Shown piece after piece: positions 33,865 through 45,509 of a stretch of 64,000 nucleotides of DNA (position 1 is its first letter; each line of letters starts with the position of its first letter). Source of the DNA: Capitulum mitella (taxonomy: Eukaryota; Arthropoda; Thecostraca; Pollicipedomorpha; Pollicipedidae). Under the pieces are notes generated by a model, which was not told the DNA's origin, did not search any database, and saw nothing but the letters and a program-made list of their open reading frames with translations. A program made the position numbers and the translations under genes. The DNA lies in NCBI GenBank assembly GCA_030062745.1, contig CP099849.1:18336144-18400143 (forward strand). The letters run 5' to 3'.

Positions 33865-34860
33865 GTACGTGTCCGCCGCGGTGGCGTGGCTCGGGCCGCC
33901 AGGGCTAGGGACCGGGCGTTAGGGGCCGCGCCGCGCCGCAGCGAGCCACACCGGAAGCTGCTGTTTCCGGGCCGCGTGGGCGGCTCCGATGCCGCACGCG
34001 AGATGACTGCCGGAGGTCTCGGGTCCACTCGAGACTGGACCGCTCGTCTGGACGCTCTCTCGGATCTCTGGGGCAGAAGCAGCGCCGGCGCGGGTCGTCG
34101 GAGCGGGTGATTCCGTCAAATCGATTGACCCGGTGGTCGTGATTTCCTGCGCTGCCGTGTTGGAGCGTTTCCAGAGACTCGGCCGCGCCCCGCTGACGCG
34201 GGACGTGAATCCCTAGTACGGCCGGGTCACGTGTGAGGTCTCCGACGGCGCCCTGTGGGTCTTCCTCGGCCGCGCGAGCTTTCCTTATGTCTTCACCGCG
34301 ATCACACACCAGCTGCGGCCTTAACTCTGGCACCTAGGCCTTTCCTGTTCGCTTGAACAACCTGGGAGAAATGTCGCAGTCTTGCAAGCTGACAACTGGC
34401 GTTGGCAATGGCCCTGAACTGGCCTCGCATCGCGTCCAGAGTTATTGCCATGTCGTGCCCCCAACTGGTCCAAGTCCGCCACCTACGCCCACCAACGCGG
34501 ACACGGAACGTGTGCTCGGCGTCCGCGGTGCGGGTGGTGCCCGTGCGGGCCGCACGCTGCGCGCCCGCGTGTCGACGGCCCACGTCAGCCAGCGGGACGT
34601 GTCGGCGGCTCTGCTCGCTGACCTTCGGCGCCGGGTCAGAGGCCGGCGGCGTGCGTCACGACCGGCAGCCGGCAGCCGGCCGGGCGCCCGCCGGACCGTC
34701 ACGGAACGGCCGTCGCCGCTCGTCTCACGGTGGCCCCGTCACGACGACGTGCTCGGTGGCCCGTCGCGGGTGTTCAGGAGCCGTCTGCCAATTAACAGAC
34801 TGGGAATATTCGGGACGTGGGTGGCTTGATGCGTCTGACGGGGCGCGGTGAACGCGGACG
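33865..34860. promoter_or_regulatory. GC-rich islands
   Basis: Two blocks (about 33.6-34.2 and 34.48-34.75 kb). Frames up to 187 codons are open on both strands, which is a composition effect. CCAATTAACAG lies at about 34787 on the right edge. Confidence 0.4.
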
Positions 34861-36580
34861 TGGGACTTGCATGGCCGTGTGGCATGGACTCCGGTGCTGT
34901 CTGGGCACGGGTGTAACGATTCGCGGGGTTTGACGCAATTTACCCGCATGACGCGCCACACCCGCAATGGGTGCAACATTTGCCAAAACCAGGTCAATAT
35001 CATTGGCTATTAGAAAGTTATGTGGCTATTGTGCCACTCTGCTGAAGTGGAACAATCATTGTCGGATTTGTAGTCACGTCTGCTGTCGTTTAATCATCAG
35101 GGAAAGATTTGGTTCAGGGAAAAGACAATGTGTAGTGCGTTTACGATACAATCACCGCATACGAATGCTGATAACGTGGATGAATTGCAGAGTAGACTTA
35201 GTAAGGGGACAGGAGAATGAAACATCTTGTTTACCGGGATTGTCCTTTGCTACCACATTGGTGTTGCCGGGTGCCTTTTGTAGCTGACCACGATTTCTTG
35301 TCTGGCGATTGGGCATGAGTCATCTGCAGACCTGAAGGAAAGAACTGCAGTACCTGGATTCGGCTCCACATAACCGTTATTGACCAGAATGAAAAGCAGC
35401 CTCGCGAACTCCCGGAGACTTAGATGTTTACGACTTACGCTTTCATTTCGTTTACTTTTTTTTCTTTCGACGGAGCCCTGCGAGTGGACAATATCACAAC
35501 GCGTTCACGTGCTGCAAACCGGAAACGCTTTTTCTAGTCGGGGATTTAAACCACTAAATAAAGAAAGCATGAAATTTAGCTCCAGCCATTGGCACCGATT
35601 AGGGCATTCTTCTCGCAGCCATAAGCCGTTTTCGGTGGGCGTTTGACCGCGGTTTCCGGCCACGTGGGAGTCTCTGTGTGCTGAGCGCGGACCGTCTGGC
35701 TGAGCCGGGATGGCCGCCCTCGCCATCAGGCGACACCGGTCGAGCCACTTCCTGTCCTGACTCGGCCAGGCGACCTTACCTGACCCGGCCGAGCCACGCC
35801 ACCTGTCTCCGGGGGCTGCCAGCCGGGCTGCCGATAGCTCCGGTCCGACAGCTCCGGTCCGACGGCTCGGCGGGCGGCGGGCCGGCGCCGAGGGCGGCTG
35901 AGTGCACGGTTGGCCGCCGGCCGGGCTCGGTCGCACCGGTACCCACTCAGCCGGGCGTCACGCAGCGAGGCGACTCCGGCAGCGACGTCGGCCGTTCACC
36001 CGAGCCTGGAGGCGCCGCCGGGGACGCCCTGTCGTGGTCCGTACTGCCGCCGGGGGGGGGGGGGACGTGTCGTGACTTGTGCTGCCGCCGCCGGCCGAGA
36101 TTGTCCTGTTGCCCTCACGCGCAGTAGTGCAGGACATGTTCCATCCTGTTCGTGAAATATCATTTTTGAGACTGTTCTCGTGATAATCCTTCGAACTTCC
36201 AAAGCTTTCATTTCGTTGCTTTTTCTAAGCGGGCTTGCGGGGTTGGAGGTATAATAGTTTCTGTCGCCCTATACGGGGCAGAAGGATTATCACTGGAGTC
36301 GGCTGATGTGAAATGCCATCGACCTCGTCACAACCAGTGCAAAAAGTTACGAATGGGCATGAGAATGATAACCAAAAACGTCGATAAATTAATCAATAGC
36401 TGAACCAAGCATGTCTGTACCATCAGCCCCCGCACACCCTTTTGACCCGTATCCTTTTTGCAGCTGTCAATTTCCCGTCGGCTCTTAGTTCATAAGCTTG
36501 CAAAGCGGCGATCGACAGCGACCCGCGGCCTAATGCGAGCACGTCGTGGTGGTGGCACGGTTCTCTCGGCTCCGTCGGTT
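34861..36580. other. spacer with one GC-rich island (35.65-36.12 kb)
   Basis: The flanks are A/T-balanced without genes. The island has a G homopolymer near 36052. A minus-strand TCAG|GTAAGG lies near 35780 but follows no convincing exon. Confidence 0.4.
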
Positions 36581-36582
36581 GT

Positions 36583-36712
36583 TACCGAGTGGCTCCTGCT
36601 GCTCCCGTCACCACCGAGTGAAGCTCACTACATTTAGCGGCTCCTGCTCCAGAGCTCCCGCCACTGCCGAGTGAAGCTCGCTGTACCGAGTGGCTCCTGC
36701 TCCGAGCTGGGG
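36583..36712. repeat. minisatellite of about 53 bp, 2.5 units
   Basis: CCGAGTGAAGCTC recurs at 36614 and 36667, alternating with GGCTCCTGCTCC. Followed by (GGC)n at about 36722-36750. Confidence 0.75.
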
Positions 36713-37010
36713 CTCCGGGAAGCGGCGGCGGCGGCGGCGGCGGCGGCCGGGCTGACCGCCGCGGAGTGCGGGGGCTCAGCCGTCCGACCCCGGCCCGCCA
36801 CGCTCCGGCGGCCCGTGACCGGGCCGAGTTTGGCGGCGGACGACACCGGCCGGCGGTCGGCCGGCGTGCAGCCGCGCTCACCAGGCGAGCACGAGCCCAG
36901 ACGGCGGCCGCCGGTCCCTCCAGCTGGCGCCGACTGCTTGCGGAAAGTCTGAAGCGCCGCCGCTGTATGACAAAGCGGTCTGCACGGACCGGAGCCGGGT
37001 AACAAACAGA
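36713..37010. promoter_or_regulatory. GC-rich island with GGC triplet run
   Basis: CpG-dense, starting with about nine GGC/GCG triplets. All frames are repeat- or composition-driven. Confidence 0.4.
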
Positions 37011-37910
37011 CTGAGGGGCAACGAACTGCAGGGCGGCGGAAGAAGGCAAGGGCCGTTAACTCGGTACCGAGAGTGTGGACTTTGACCGAACTGCTGGACG
37101 CAGAAGACTGTAACGGTCAGCACCGTGGTCGCCGAAGACCATCCGGAAACGTCAAGAGTATCCATTGTTGCCTGTCGCAGTATGAGACTGCTTTGTTCCT
37201 ACCACGGCCAGGGCGCACCTCACGTGCGGTGGGGCCGTGTCGTTCCACGCCGTGAATCACAGCGCCTGTGAGAATCCCGCCGGCACGCATTCACGGTCGC
37301 CTTTTCTTCGTGGGAAGACGGGCCCGCCTGGAGTCTGAACATCTGTTCAGGAGGTGCGACGATGTGGGACACGCAACACCGCCACCCTGGCCGTCAGCGA
37401 GTTTGTTCAACGTTCAGCTATCTGCGTCCACTTATCTTCCCGCGAGGTTTGCGTCCAGCTGCAAAAGGAGGCGCGGCTGCCGGCGTCTACATGTCCTGCA
37501 AACGGTTAACTGAGTTGCAAAATGGTGGTCCGCCATGTCAGTCACGAGTAAAATATGCAGCAGCAGGACTTATCTAAATACCGACACGAAACTGCCAATG
37601 TAGGCGGCATGGCGAACACCACACAGCTCTCTTCATTACAGCCTCAGTCGGCAGCGGCCTCGGACAGTCCAGGCCTCCTCTGACGTCCTCTGACGGCGGA
37701 GCGGCCGCCCCATGACGGGCCGTCCGGTCGTGACGGAGGACGGCCAGGCTCAGGGCCTCGTGCGGCCGGGGGCGGGTCGGCGGGTGCGGAGGAGAGGCAG
37801 TGCCGCACGCCACCGCGATCGTATCGACCCCGGCCGGGAGCTGGGGCCCTTTTCCGGACGGATGGCCGGGCCGCGCGTGAGAGGAGAGCGCCGGCGGGAG
37901 GTACATCCGG
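37011..37910. other. spacer and GC-rich island (37.65-37.91 kb), no gene recognised
   Basis: Balanced composition, then CpG-dense from 37.65 kb. Short frames only. Confidence 0.35.
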
Positions 37911-38050
37911 CCTGACGGAGACTGAAGGGAGCCTTTGGGGCATCCAGACTGGCGGAGACAGGAGGGAGTCTTTGCGGTCACCCGTACTGGCGGAGACGGG
38001 TAAAAGCCTGTGAGCGTGCCCTGACTACGGGAGACAGGAAACAGCCTGCC
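37911..38050. repeat. minisatellite of about 38 bp, 4 units
   Basis: GGCGGAGACAGG-type anchors at about 37912, 37949, 37987 and 38025. Confidence 0.75.
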
Positions 38051-38859
38051 GGCTTAGCCGCGTTGATGCCGTTTCTTTCAGAAACTTCTTTGAGCGGCCT
38101 CTGAAATCACCGAAATGGGGCGTAATGGGACAAGGCAGATCGATGTATTACGCTCCTGCCGGTCACCCTGAGTTGGTGCCAGGCACCGTGCCCATCTGTT
38201 TTTGCTCCGTCATCCGTCCCCCGATCTGAATCGCAAGGCTGAGGGTCGAGAGTGACGTGCTGTTTGAATAATAGGGATCAAGACGGGTTGGCGGGCGCAT
38301 GACCGGTTTGAGCGTCCTTGCAGACAGGAGCGTCTATCGTCTTGTGCCTTGCACGTATAGGAAGAGGTCATCCTGGCGTCAAAGCGGTGGAGAATGCACA
38401 TATTTAGGAAGCGGCATGGAACACTTAGCCTTCGGCCCGTTGGCATTATTCATGGACAAGCCTGAAGAGCCGTGAATGTGACGAGAAAACTACATCGAAT
38501 GCTGGTGCACCGTCTGCCAGCTCAAGCTTCTGCAAAGTCTCCTTGGTTTTTATTTCTTGAAACAATCCCGATGCACACCACTGCTCGTTACGTCAGCAGG
38601 TGGTGCTTGGCATTTACCCATACCAAGATCCACCCACGACGCAACCGCCAGGCTCGAATTTTTAGTCCCAGGGAGCTTGAGACCCAGTCCGTTTCGCACC
38701 CAGACCAGCTGGTACTCAGAACAGCCACAGGCAGAGTTGAGGGCCTGGACCAGGGCCCAGTTCTGCCCGAATGGAATGATCTGGACCACATGCCGGGTCT
38801 GGACGCGGTCTGGGGGCGGGCGCTAGGCTGGACAGGCTGGCGAACCCCAAGTCGGTATC

Positions 38860-39045
38860 CGAACAAGGTCCGGATCCCAGACCGGTGTCCAGACGCGTTC
38901 CGACGGCGGACCTCGTGGGCGGACAAGGTCCGGCGGCGGACCTCAGGTGTCCGGACACGGTTCGGCGGCGGACCCCACGTGGCCGGATACGGTCCGGCGA
39001 CGGACCCCAGTGTCCGGACTCGGTCCGGCGGCGGCGGCCGGACGC
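38860..39045. repeat. degenerate 30-36 bp repeat in a GC-rich island
   Basis: GGTCCGGCGGCGGACC-like words alternate with GTGTCCGGACNCGG about five times between 38865 and 39040. The surrounding island spans about 38.75-39.23 kb. Confidence 0.65.
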
Positions 39046-39230
39046 CGCCCCGTTCTGCCGCCGTCCGGCCGCTGCCGGCTGACTGTGACCGCAGCCGTCA
39101 CCGCCGGCGTCAGCTGCGCTCCGGGAAAGCGGCCCCCTGAGAGCCGGCCGCCTGGGACAGCGGCCCGGCACAGGCCGAACGGCGGCCCGCCAAACTGGCA
39201 CCGCGGTTTGTCCCACTAGGACGGCGGTTT

Positions 39231-40480
39231 GCCCCAGTATCCAGCAGGAAGGGAGTTTGCCTCAGAAGGGTGGACACGTGCCAGGAGGACGGCGGTTTTC
39301 GTGTGAAGAGACCTCGAACTTTGACGTTCGATGCCGCGCAGTAGTCGCAGGGGAAGGCTTGCATTAATCATCATTTTGAACAGCGCCATCTTTGAATTGC
39401 GTTTTACTCAACATGAAGGGGCTGCGCGATGATCACGGTTAGTCCAGACCGACATTACAACTTTCTCTCTGATGCCGCGTCGTTGGAAAGGTTCCTGAGA
39501 TCGGCTCGAATCTGGATATCAAGTCCGACCCTTAGAGCGCGATCAGGCAAGACAGGAATCACACCGCGTGAACCGGCGTAATCCCATCCTAGCGTGAACC
39601 GTTGGAGTTGTAAAGCCATTGCCCCAGTTGTCTGACTTGCCTCCCGGTGTCTGGTCGTTCGTTGTGTCCATTCAAGCCTGACCAGAACCAGAACAACAAG
39701 TTTTTTGTCGCTTCGAAATAGTACGGGGACGTTCCGCTGAGACGTCGGTCCACTTCGGAAGAAATGAGGCCTTACCAAGCAACATCAAAACGTGTAGGGC
39801 AAATTAATAACTTGCATGCACAAACTACGCTCTTTTAATGATGATTGTTCTCGTTTCGGTGTCATAAGACGAAGCATATTTTAATTCTGTCGAGGTTTTA
39901 CACCGCGAAAAGTTGAGTATTTCAGGTATGCGACATCATTGGTTGAAAGTTATCGTTAAAAGAGACAGTCATGCCACGGTCACTTCACCCAGACTGTGAA
40001 CTAGTTCACTGACATTACTTGCAGTGTTACGAATTCTAAGACTGTTGCTCGCATCCATAAATTTGGCGGCATCAGCATTTAGTGCGATATGTGTGTATGT
40101 GTAATGGATATTCACTTTGTGGCTCAAAATTTCTCACATTTGAAACAGTTTTCGAGGCTTCGGTAACAAGAACATGCTGAGTTTATTTTAACAAGTGCAT
40201 GTCTGCAATGTGTCTAAAGCAAACTGAAACCACGCAACCAACGTCCAGATAATCGACATTGAATTAAAGAAGCTATTTTCTCCGCTGTGAGTGGAGCAGT
40301 GAACTAATGTATTTTCTACAAACCTCGTAATCGGTAGGGTAAATGTTGGTTGCTTGACGTACACACTGCATGATGCTACAGTAAGAGTGGAAATATTTTC
40401 TGAGGTGACCACTACGGTTCCAAACACGAACCAGAGACGTGGCTCATCGGTCCGTAAAGAGTTCCGCGAACCTCGGCAGC
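39231..40480. other. no gene recognised
   Basis: Balanced to A/T-rich. Minus-strand frames at 39455-39778 and 40188-40607 show no motifs. Confidence 0.4.
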
Positions 40481-40677
40481 GGCAGACGTGAACGGCGAGC
40501 CCTCGGCGGGACGCTCCCGCCGAGTCCAGTCGGGTCAGACGGAGCGGTAACGCCCACCCCTGTCGCTGGAGACCAGCCAGTTTGGCGTCACACATTGCCA
40601 CCCTCAACGAGCCCGAATGAGGAAGTGTGTCCGGTACACCGGTGACAGCTCTGTGGCGGCGCCGCCCGAGGCCGCTG

Positions 40678-40975
40678 CCGCCCCGTCGGGCTGGCCTTGC
40701 CTCTCCGTGAGCCGTGTCCAGTCACACGTCGGCCCGTACCGCCCGTGAGCTCGTCCGCCCGCTCCTCTGGCTGGATGTTCCGTAGCTTTCTAGTGAACGT
40801 TCTGACGCCGCCGCCGCCCTGTCGGGCTGGCCTTGCCTCTCCGTGAGCCGTGTCCAGTCACATGTCGCTAGACGTGTGTCCAGTCACACGTCGCCCCGTG
40901 CCACCCGTGAGCTCGTCCGCCCGCTCCTCTGGCTGGATGTTCCGTAGCTTTCTAGTGAACGTTTGGACGCCTTTT
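40678..40975. repeat. recent tandem duplication, 136 bp, second copy with 26-bp insertion
   Basis: GTCGGGCTGGCCTTGCCTCT begins at 40685 and 40821. The GTGAGCTCGTCCGCC to GTGAACGTT segment (about 57 bases) is identical in both copies. The second copy has an extra piece around 40862-40888 that itself repeats GTGTCCAGTCACACGTCG. It lies within a GC-rich island (about 40.48-41.2 kb). Confidence 0.88.
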
Positions 40976-41199
40976 CTTGGGAAGCGTTTCCTGAATGGAG
41001 GCACGCCGGACTGAAGCGGGCCGCTGGTCTGTCGTGACGCCCGCCGGTACGCGGCTCGGCTGTTTCCCACGGCTCCGCCGGCGGGTCACGACGCGTCACG
41101 AGCGCGCGTCACGGCGTGTCACGGGGACTGGTCACTTCTGGCGCGCCGCGGAGAAGTGCCACGTGGAGAGGTGTCCGACCACGTGAGACCGCAGCATTA

Positions 41200-42000
41200 G
41201 AATCGTCTGCGCCTCCAGCTCCCCGTGCTGTGATGGGTGATGTTTGCTCTTGTCCATCTCCGACGTATTACCAGGGCACGAGACATGCTGCTGTCCAAAT
41301 TTGCCGCGACGCGCAGAAACCTTGCGGAAACACCCACTTAAAGAAACGAAGTAAGTGAACAGTGCTTGCAAGTCGCGGCACTACCTGCTAGAAAAGGAAG
41401 CAGCACAAAACATCCAGATGGGTTATGGAGACTGTCACAAATAGATACGTGATCTGTTCGGAATCAGAGGAAGAACAGAAAGTATTCGAAAGCCAAGGAA
41501 CTGACTACTGACCACTCTGCCGCTCTGGACGCACCACACTGGTTGTGGCTTCTAATGCGCGGGTTTCTCGACTTTACCCCGCCGGCTGCATGCCGTCACT
41601 AACAGCGCTGCCCACCGGCTGCAGCAGATCGGTGCCGTTGGGAGTGTAGCGGCAAGGGGCGTTAGAGCAGCCTTACATTCCTCTCCGGGTGTAAGGCTGC
41701 TCTTGGGCCCTGTTTCCGTTTACCAAAGGCTCAGTCGTCCTTCCCAGGTTCGTCTGTGTCTCAGGAGAGTGTGCAGACAAGATCATGCTCTGCTGGTGGT
41801 GCGACATTTCGAAACAGGCTGTGCCAGAGCTGAAACCCAATGTGAAAACAGTGGTCGCCATGCCTGTACCGTACTTTGATGACGGACTCGTGTCTGGCAA
41901 CGCCAAGACAGGTGGCCCATTTCCAACACTGGTGCGGAAATGTCGGACCCTTCAGCTTCAGGCGTAGTCATTTCGGAACGTGGCGTGTGGTCCTCTCGAT
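41200..42000. other. spacer with a perfect hairpin, no gene recognised
   Basis: Balanced sequence. The only structured element seen is the inverted repeat at 41664-41703. Confidence 0.4.
41664..41703. repeat. perfect hairpin, 14-bp stem, 12-base loop
   Basis: AGAGCAGCCTTACA (41664-41677) and its exact reverse complement at 41690-41703. Confidence 0.85.
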
Positions 42001-42660
42001 AATACAGGCCTCCGGCCCGGCGGATGACCGTCTTCCTCGGCACGTCGCAGACCACTCATTATCCGCCCGGCCGGAACACTTTGCGGCGTGCCGTGCGAGG
42101 ATCCGTCGGGCGGCCGCCGCCCGTGGTCCAGCCGACTGTGACCCCTCGTTCAGTTCACTCACCGCCACCCCTCACCCAGTGGCAGAACCGTTTGCAGGGG
42201 TCGCCGCAGCACGCGACGGGAGCCTCGTTACTCAAGGTCCCCCTTTGCCACCTGGCTTCGTGGGTGGCTAGACTTGCGACGAGGCTGCACCCCCCTCCCC
42301 CCTCGTAGTGCGCTTCCCTCGTGGCCGTGTAGCGCCTGCGAAAGCACTCCTGACCATTGTCTCGTGGTACTTAGTGCTGCTCTGACGATGAGTGCGCTCA
42401 CGACCGCCGCGGTCCATGGAGGCCGTGATGTGGCGCGGAGTGCAGTGAAGGCCACGCGACTGCGGCCGGTCCAGCTGTCGGCCACGCCGGGCCCGCCTCT
42501 GCAGCCCTGCGGCCGGCGCTGACCGCGCGGCCGCTCGGCCTTTGTGAGCGGCTGAGCCGCGTGCTTCGTGGATGCTGCCGGGCGGTACGAGGCAGCACGG
42601 GACGGCGGCCGCTTCGCGCCCGTCTCGGCAGCGCAGCGCAGAACACACGACTGACCTTGC
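42001..42660. promoter_or_regulatory. GC-rich island
   Basis: CpG-dense, with open frames of 130-145 codons on both strands that overlap one another, so none is preferred. Confidence 0.38.
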
Positions 42661-44770
42661 AAAGACGTGAGCTGTCAGTGCTGCGGATCCGGAGCGCCAG
42701 GTCACCGGATGGCTACCTGGATGTGTGTTACGATTAGTGATTAGAGACGATTACGACAGACCTGCCATGAAAAGGTCTGCGACACGTGTTACCAAGTTAT
42801 TATGACAAGATTCATTACTTGCACGGCCATTAAGTTACAGACACCTGTCGCTGCGGTTTTATTGTCAGCTCACGCTGTAATCCTAAAGACGCGTGTTTTT
42901 AAGTGGAGACCAGGGATGTTTGGTCCAATCGCCTATCTAGACTTGTTAGGAAGCACAGACAATAGCGCGCACCTCTGGATTGCGATTTGATGGTGTTGGT
43001 ACCGTTGGATAGCTGCGGCCCCATAGTCGGCATCTCCAGGGAGGAAGTAATTTGAGCCTGATTGGACGGAGGTTACGAGGCCCAAATGTCGGCCAACACT
43101 CGACGCCTTTGTTTGCCTGATCTACCACTCCGCTCGGCTGCAGTAATCACAGGTCGGCTTTCGTTTGGCTTTTTTATCGGGGTTTTCGGAGGTATAAATC
43201 TCGGCCGACTCGGCGAGGAGGTAGTAGAAATACACCGAGCGAAAGCAGCCGGAATGTTTCCAGTAATTTGTTGCCGAGTTTCTTCTGTCTCGTCCAGATG
43301 TTAGCTGCTTTGTTTTCTAAGTTCAGGGGTCGCGAGTGATGAGCTATTCTCTGCGTCATTGTTTTCCGGGGTAGCATACTGTGCACTGTATAATTGTGCT
43401 GTGACAGATTTGAGGTACCAGACCTGTGTCAGTTGGATGCCAGCAGCGGAAGCATTCTGCAAGACGGAACCATGCCTTTTGTCTAGACGGAGATGCACAC
43501 GTTTACCCCCGAAGTAAAAGCTAATAAAAGCGCACTCTTATCTCAGCGGTAGAGATGCCTGGATGGTCGGATTGTCTGAGCTGTTGAGGTCGAGCCGCGG
43601 CCGCGCCGGCCGGGCCGTGTCCGAGCCGTGTCCAGACGGCCGGTCCGGAGAACCTCGACCCGCGTCCCCGATCCGCGTCCCCGACCTCCATCCGCCGCAC
43701 CCGGGATCCCGCCGGCGGAGTTCTGACGGACCCGCCGCCGGTCGGACGCCGGGTCGTTTCGGGCCGACCGCGCCGGCGCCGCCGGCTGCCGGCCAGTGCA
43801 CGGGCCGGGCCTGGCCATGCTGCCAGGCGGCCGGGCCGGGCTGTCGTGCGGCCGCAGTAGGCGTGGGAGCCGCCGTCCTGTGAACGTCCCCTGTCGGGCC
43901 GTGAGACGGGCCGCGGCCGGCGCCGGCACGCGCGTACCGTGGCGCTGCGACGCCCCGTGAGCGTCCTATGACGTCGCCTCCCAGGAACGCTGAGGAGCGC
44001 GCTGCTGGTGCGACGTCGAGCGTGCAGTTTCGGGTCAGATTTCCGTGTTGGTTCTGTGATATGCTGGCGAGTTTGTGCACTTACGTGGGAGAAAGTTAGC
44101 TCATGGGAGCAGACATTCTACTCCCATGAGTTATGTTATGTGTTCTGTGTTATGTCACTGGCTGTGCTATGAAAAGCGTATGAACAAAATACCGTCGCTA
44201 TTCATTTATTTTGGTTCCTTGTACGTCTTGGAGGTTCACGGAATATTCTTATCTCTCCTTGTCGATGTGGCGAGTGGCAGTCCATTTGCCAACCATCTCA
44301 CAGTTCAGGTCTTCATCGCTGGTCCTCTGGTGCTAACAGAATCCGCAAGCAACTTCCAACGGCATTTTAAACACCTGTCCTTCTGCATGACCTGTGCATT
44401 TGAACTTTCGCCTGCTGCTTCGGAAGTTCAGCCCATTACCGGGCTGGGCTGGATCTGTAATCTCTCTGTCTGCTCTGAATACCCCCCACTGCTTGTTCCA
44501 CATGGCCTTCCCGGCGAACGTCTTGTCCAGTCGTGTCTTCCGGATGAATAAGACCTGGTGCTGATCGGAGGTGGCGTTTCCTACCCCCCCCCTTCCCCCG
44601 CAGTCGTCGATTTGCTCGCCGTTGTGGCTGCCCGCTTCGGGGCTAGCAGTGGACCAAAATCGTAACTGCAGGCACTTATTCACAATTTTTGGGGGTAGTT
44701 TTCATCATTCAAAGCGATCTCGGTCCTGCTATCGCAGACATCGCCTGGCATCCTTTCGGAGCCGCGAAGC
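42661..44770. other. spacer with one island (43.56-44.0 kb) and a 10-bp hairpin
   Basis: CTCATGGGAG (44100-44109) pairs with 44121-44130. A 158-codon plus frame (44075-44551) and a 116-codon minus frame (44333-44683) overlap in a balanced-composition region. Neither has a recognisable domain, although their composition is more protein-like than that of the island frames. Confidence 0.35.
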
Positions 44771-44980
44771 CCGCCAGCGTCTGTCTGACGAACGGCTCTG
44801 TTTCTGCTGACGCAGCGCGCGAGTCACGCCGGCCGAGTCACGCCGGCCGGACCAGATCGGTGTCGCCCGCCTCGTTTCCGCCGACTTGTCGGCGTTTAGC
44901 GTCGTGCTTGCGGCGGGCGTGGAACCGGAAACCCCTCGCTCCCGCGCCCCGGGACCGCCCTGTTTTCCGGCGGCGGCGGC

Positions 44981-45023
44981 GGCGCGCCACTAACCGTCTG
45001 TTTGCTCTCTGTTCCAGGTAAGT
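44981..45023 (+). promoter_or_regulatory. candidate recursive splice site (ratchet point)
   Basis: The branchpoint-like CTAAC at 44990-44994 is followed by a pyrimidine tract (GTCTGTTTGCTCTCTGTTC), CAG ending at 45017, and directly by GTAAGT from 45018. A strong 3' splice site fused to a strong 5' splice site with no exon between is the known recursive-splicing arrangement of long arthropod introns. A second donor, GTGAGT at 45076, would define a 58-base RS-exon. Alternatively 45017 is a normal acceptor for an exon running to 45509. Confidence 0.6.
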
Positions 45024-45418
45024 GGACCGGTCCGGAGCGGCCACCGCCAGCCGGCGAGGGGAAACCCACCGTGTCGTGAGTGTTAGTCTGCAGCCGTTAC
45101 CCAGGGTCGCCGGCGACGCAGCTGGCTGCCGGCCGCGCTGTGGGGCACCGCCAGCCCGCTGGGCCGTCCCCCGGCGGGCTGGTGAAGGCGCGTGCTCGGC
45201 GCCGCTAAAAATGCCGCCAAAGCGGTGGCGAGAGCGGCGCGATTGTTTGCCCGGCGGTTTGGTCGGTTCTGGCCGACTGGTCGAGTGTGGCCCGTGCGCC
45301 CGAGTGGCGCCGCCGAGAGCGGACGGCGCCGGACGCTCGGCGAACGCCAGGGCTCCGCAGCGCACACTTCGGGACGGGGAACAATGTCGCGCGGACGTTT
45401 GGAGCAAATTTCGCCGAG
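45024..45418. promoter_or_regulatory. GC-rich island, possible 5' UTR
   Basis: CpG-dense block between the splice site and the ATG at 45419. An upstream ATG at 45383 opens a 12-codon frame overlapping the main start, a possible uORF. Confidence 0.35.
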
Positions 45419-45509
45419 ATGAATGAAAAAGACGGACCGTTAGACAGTTTCCGCGACAAAAACAGCTCAGCGCCGGTGAAAGCGACCCCCAGCGCTCGAC
45501 CCGGCGTGC
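45419..45509 (+). CDS. candidate first coding exon, unknown protein
   Basis: The ATG at 45419 has G at -3 (GCCGAGATGA). The peptide reads MNEKDGPLDSFRDKNSSAPV and then KATPSARPGV, 30 codons plus one base, cut by GTGC|GTAAGT. Composition is acidic/basic mixed and unlike the shadow frames. The frame is also open upstream to at least 45287, so a longer exon starting at 45018 is possible. I do not recognise the protein. Confidence 0.35.

Noticed and set aside
35760..35800. Minus-strand TCAG|GTAAGG as a recursive splice site
   Set aside because: It lacks a pyrimidine tract before the AG, so it does not fit the ratchet-point pattern.
44075..44683. Overlapping 158-codon plus and 116-codon minus frames
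   Set aside because: Composition is protein-like but neither has a domain, and the overlap on opposite strands makes both doubtful.
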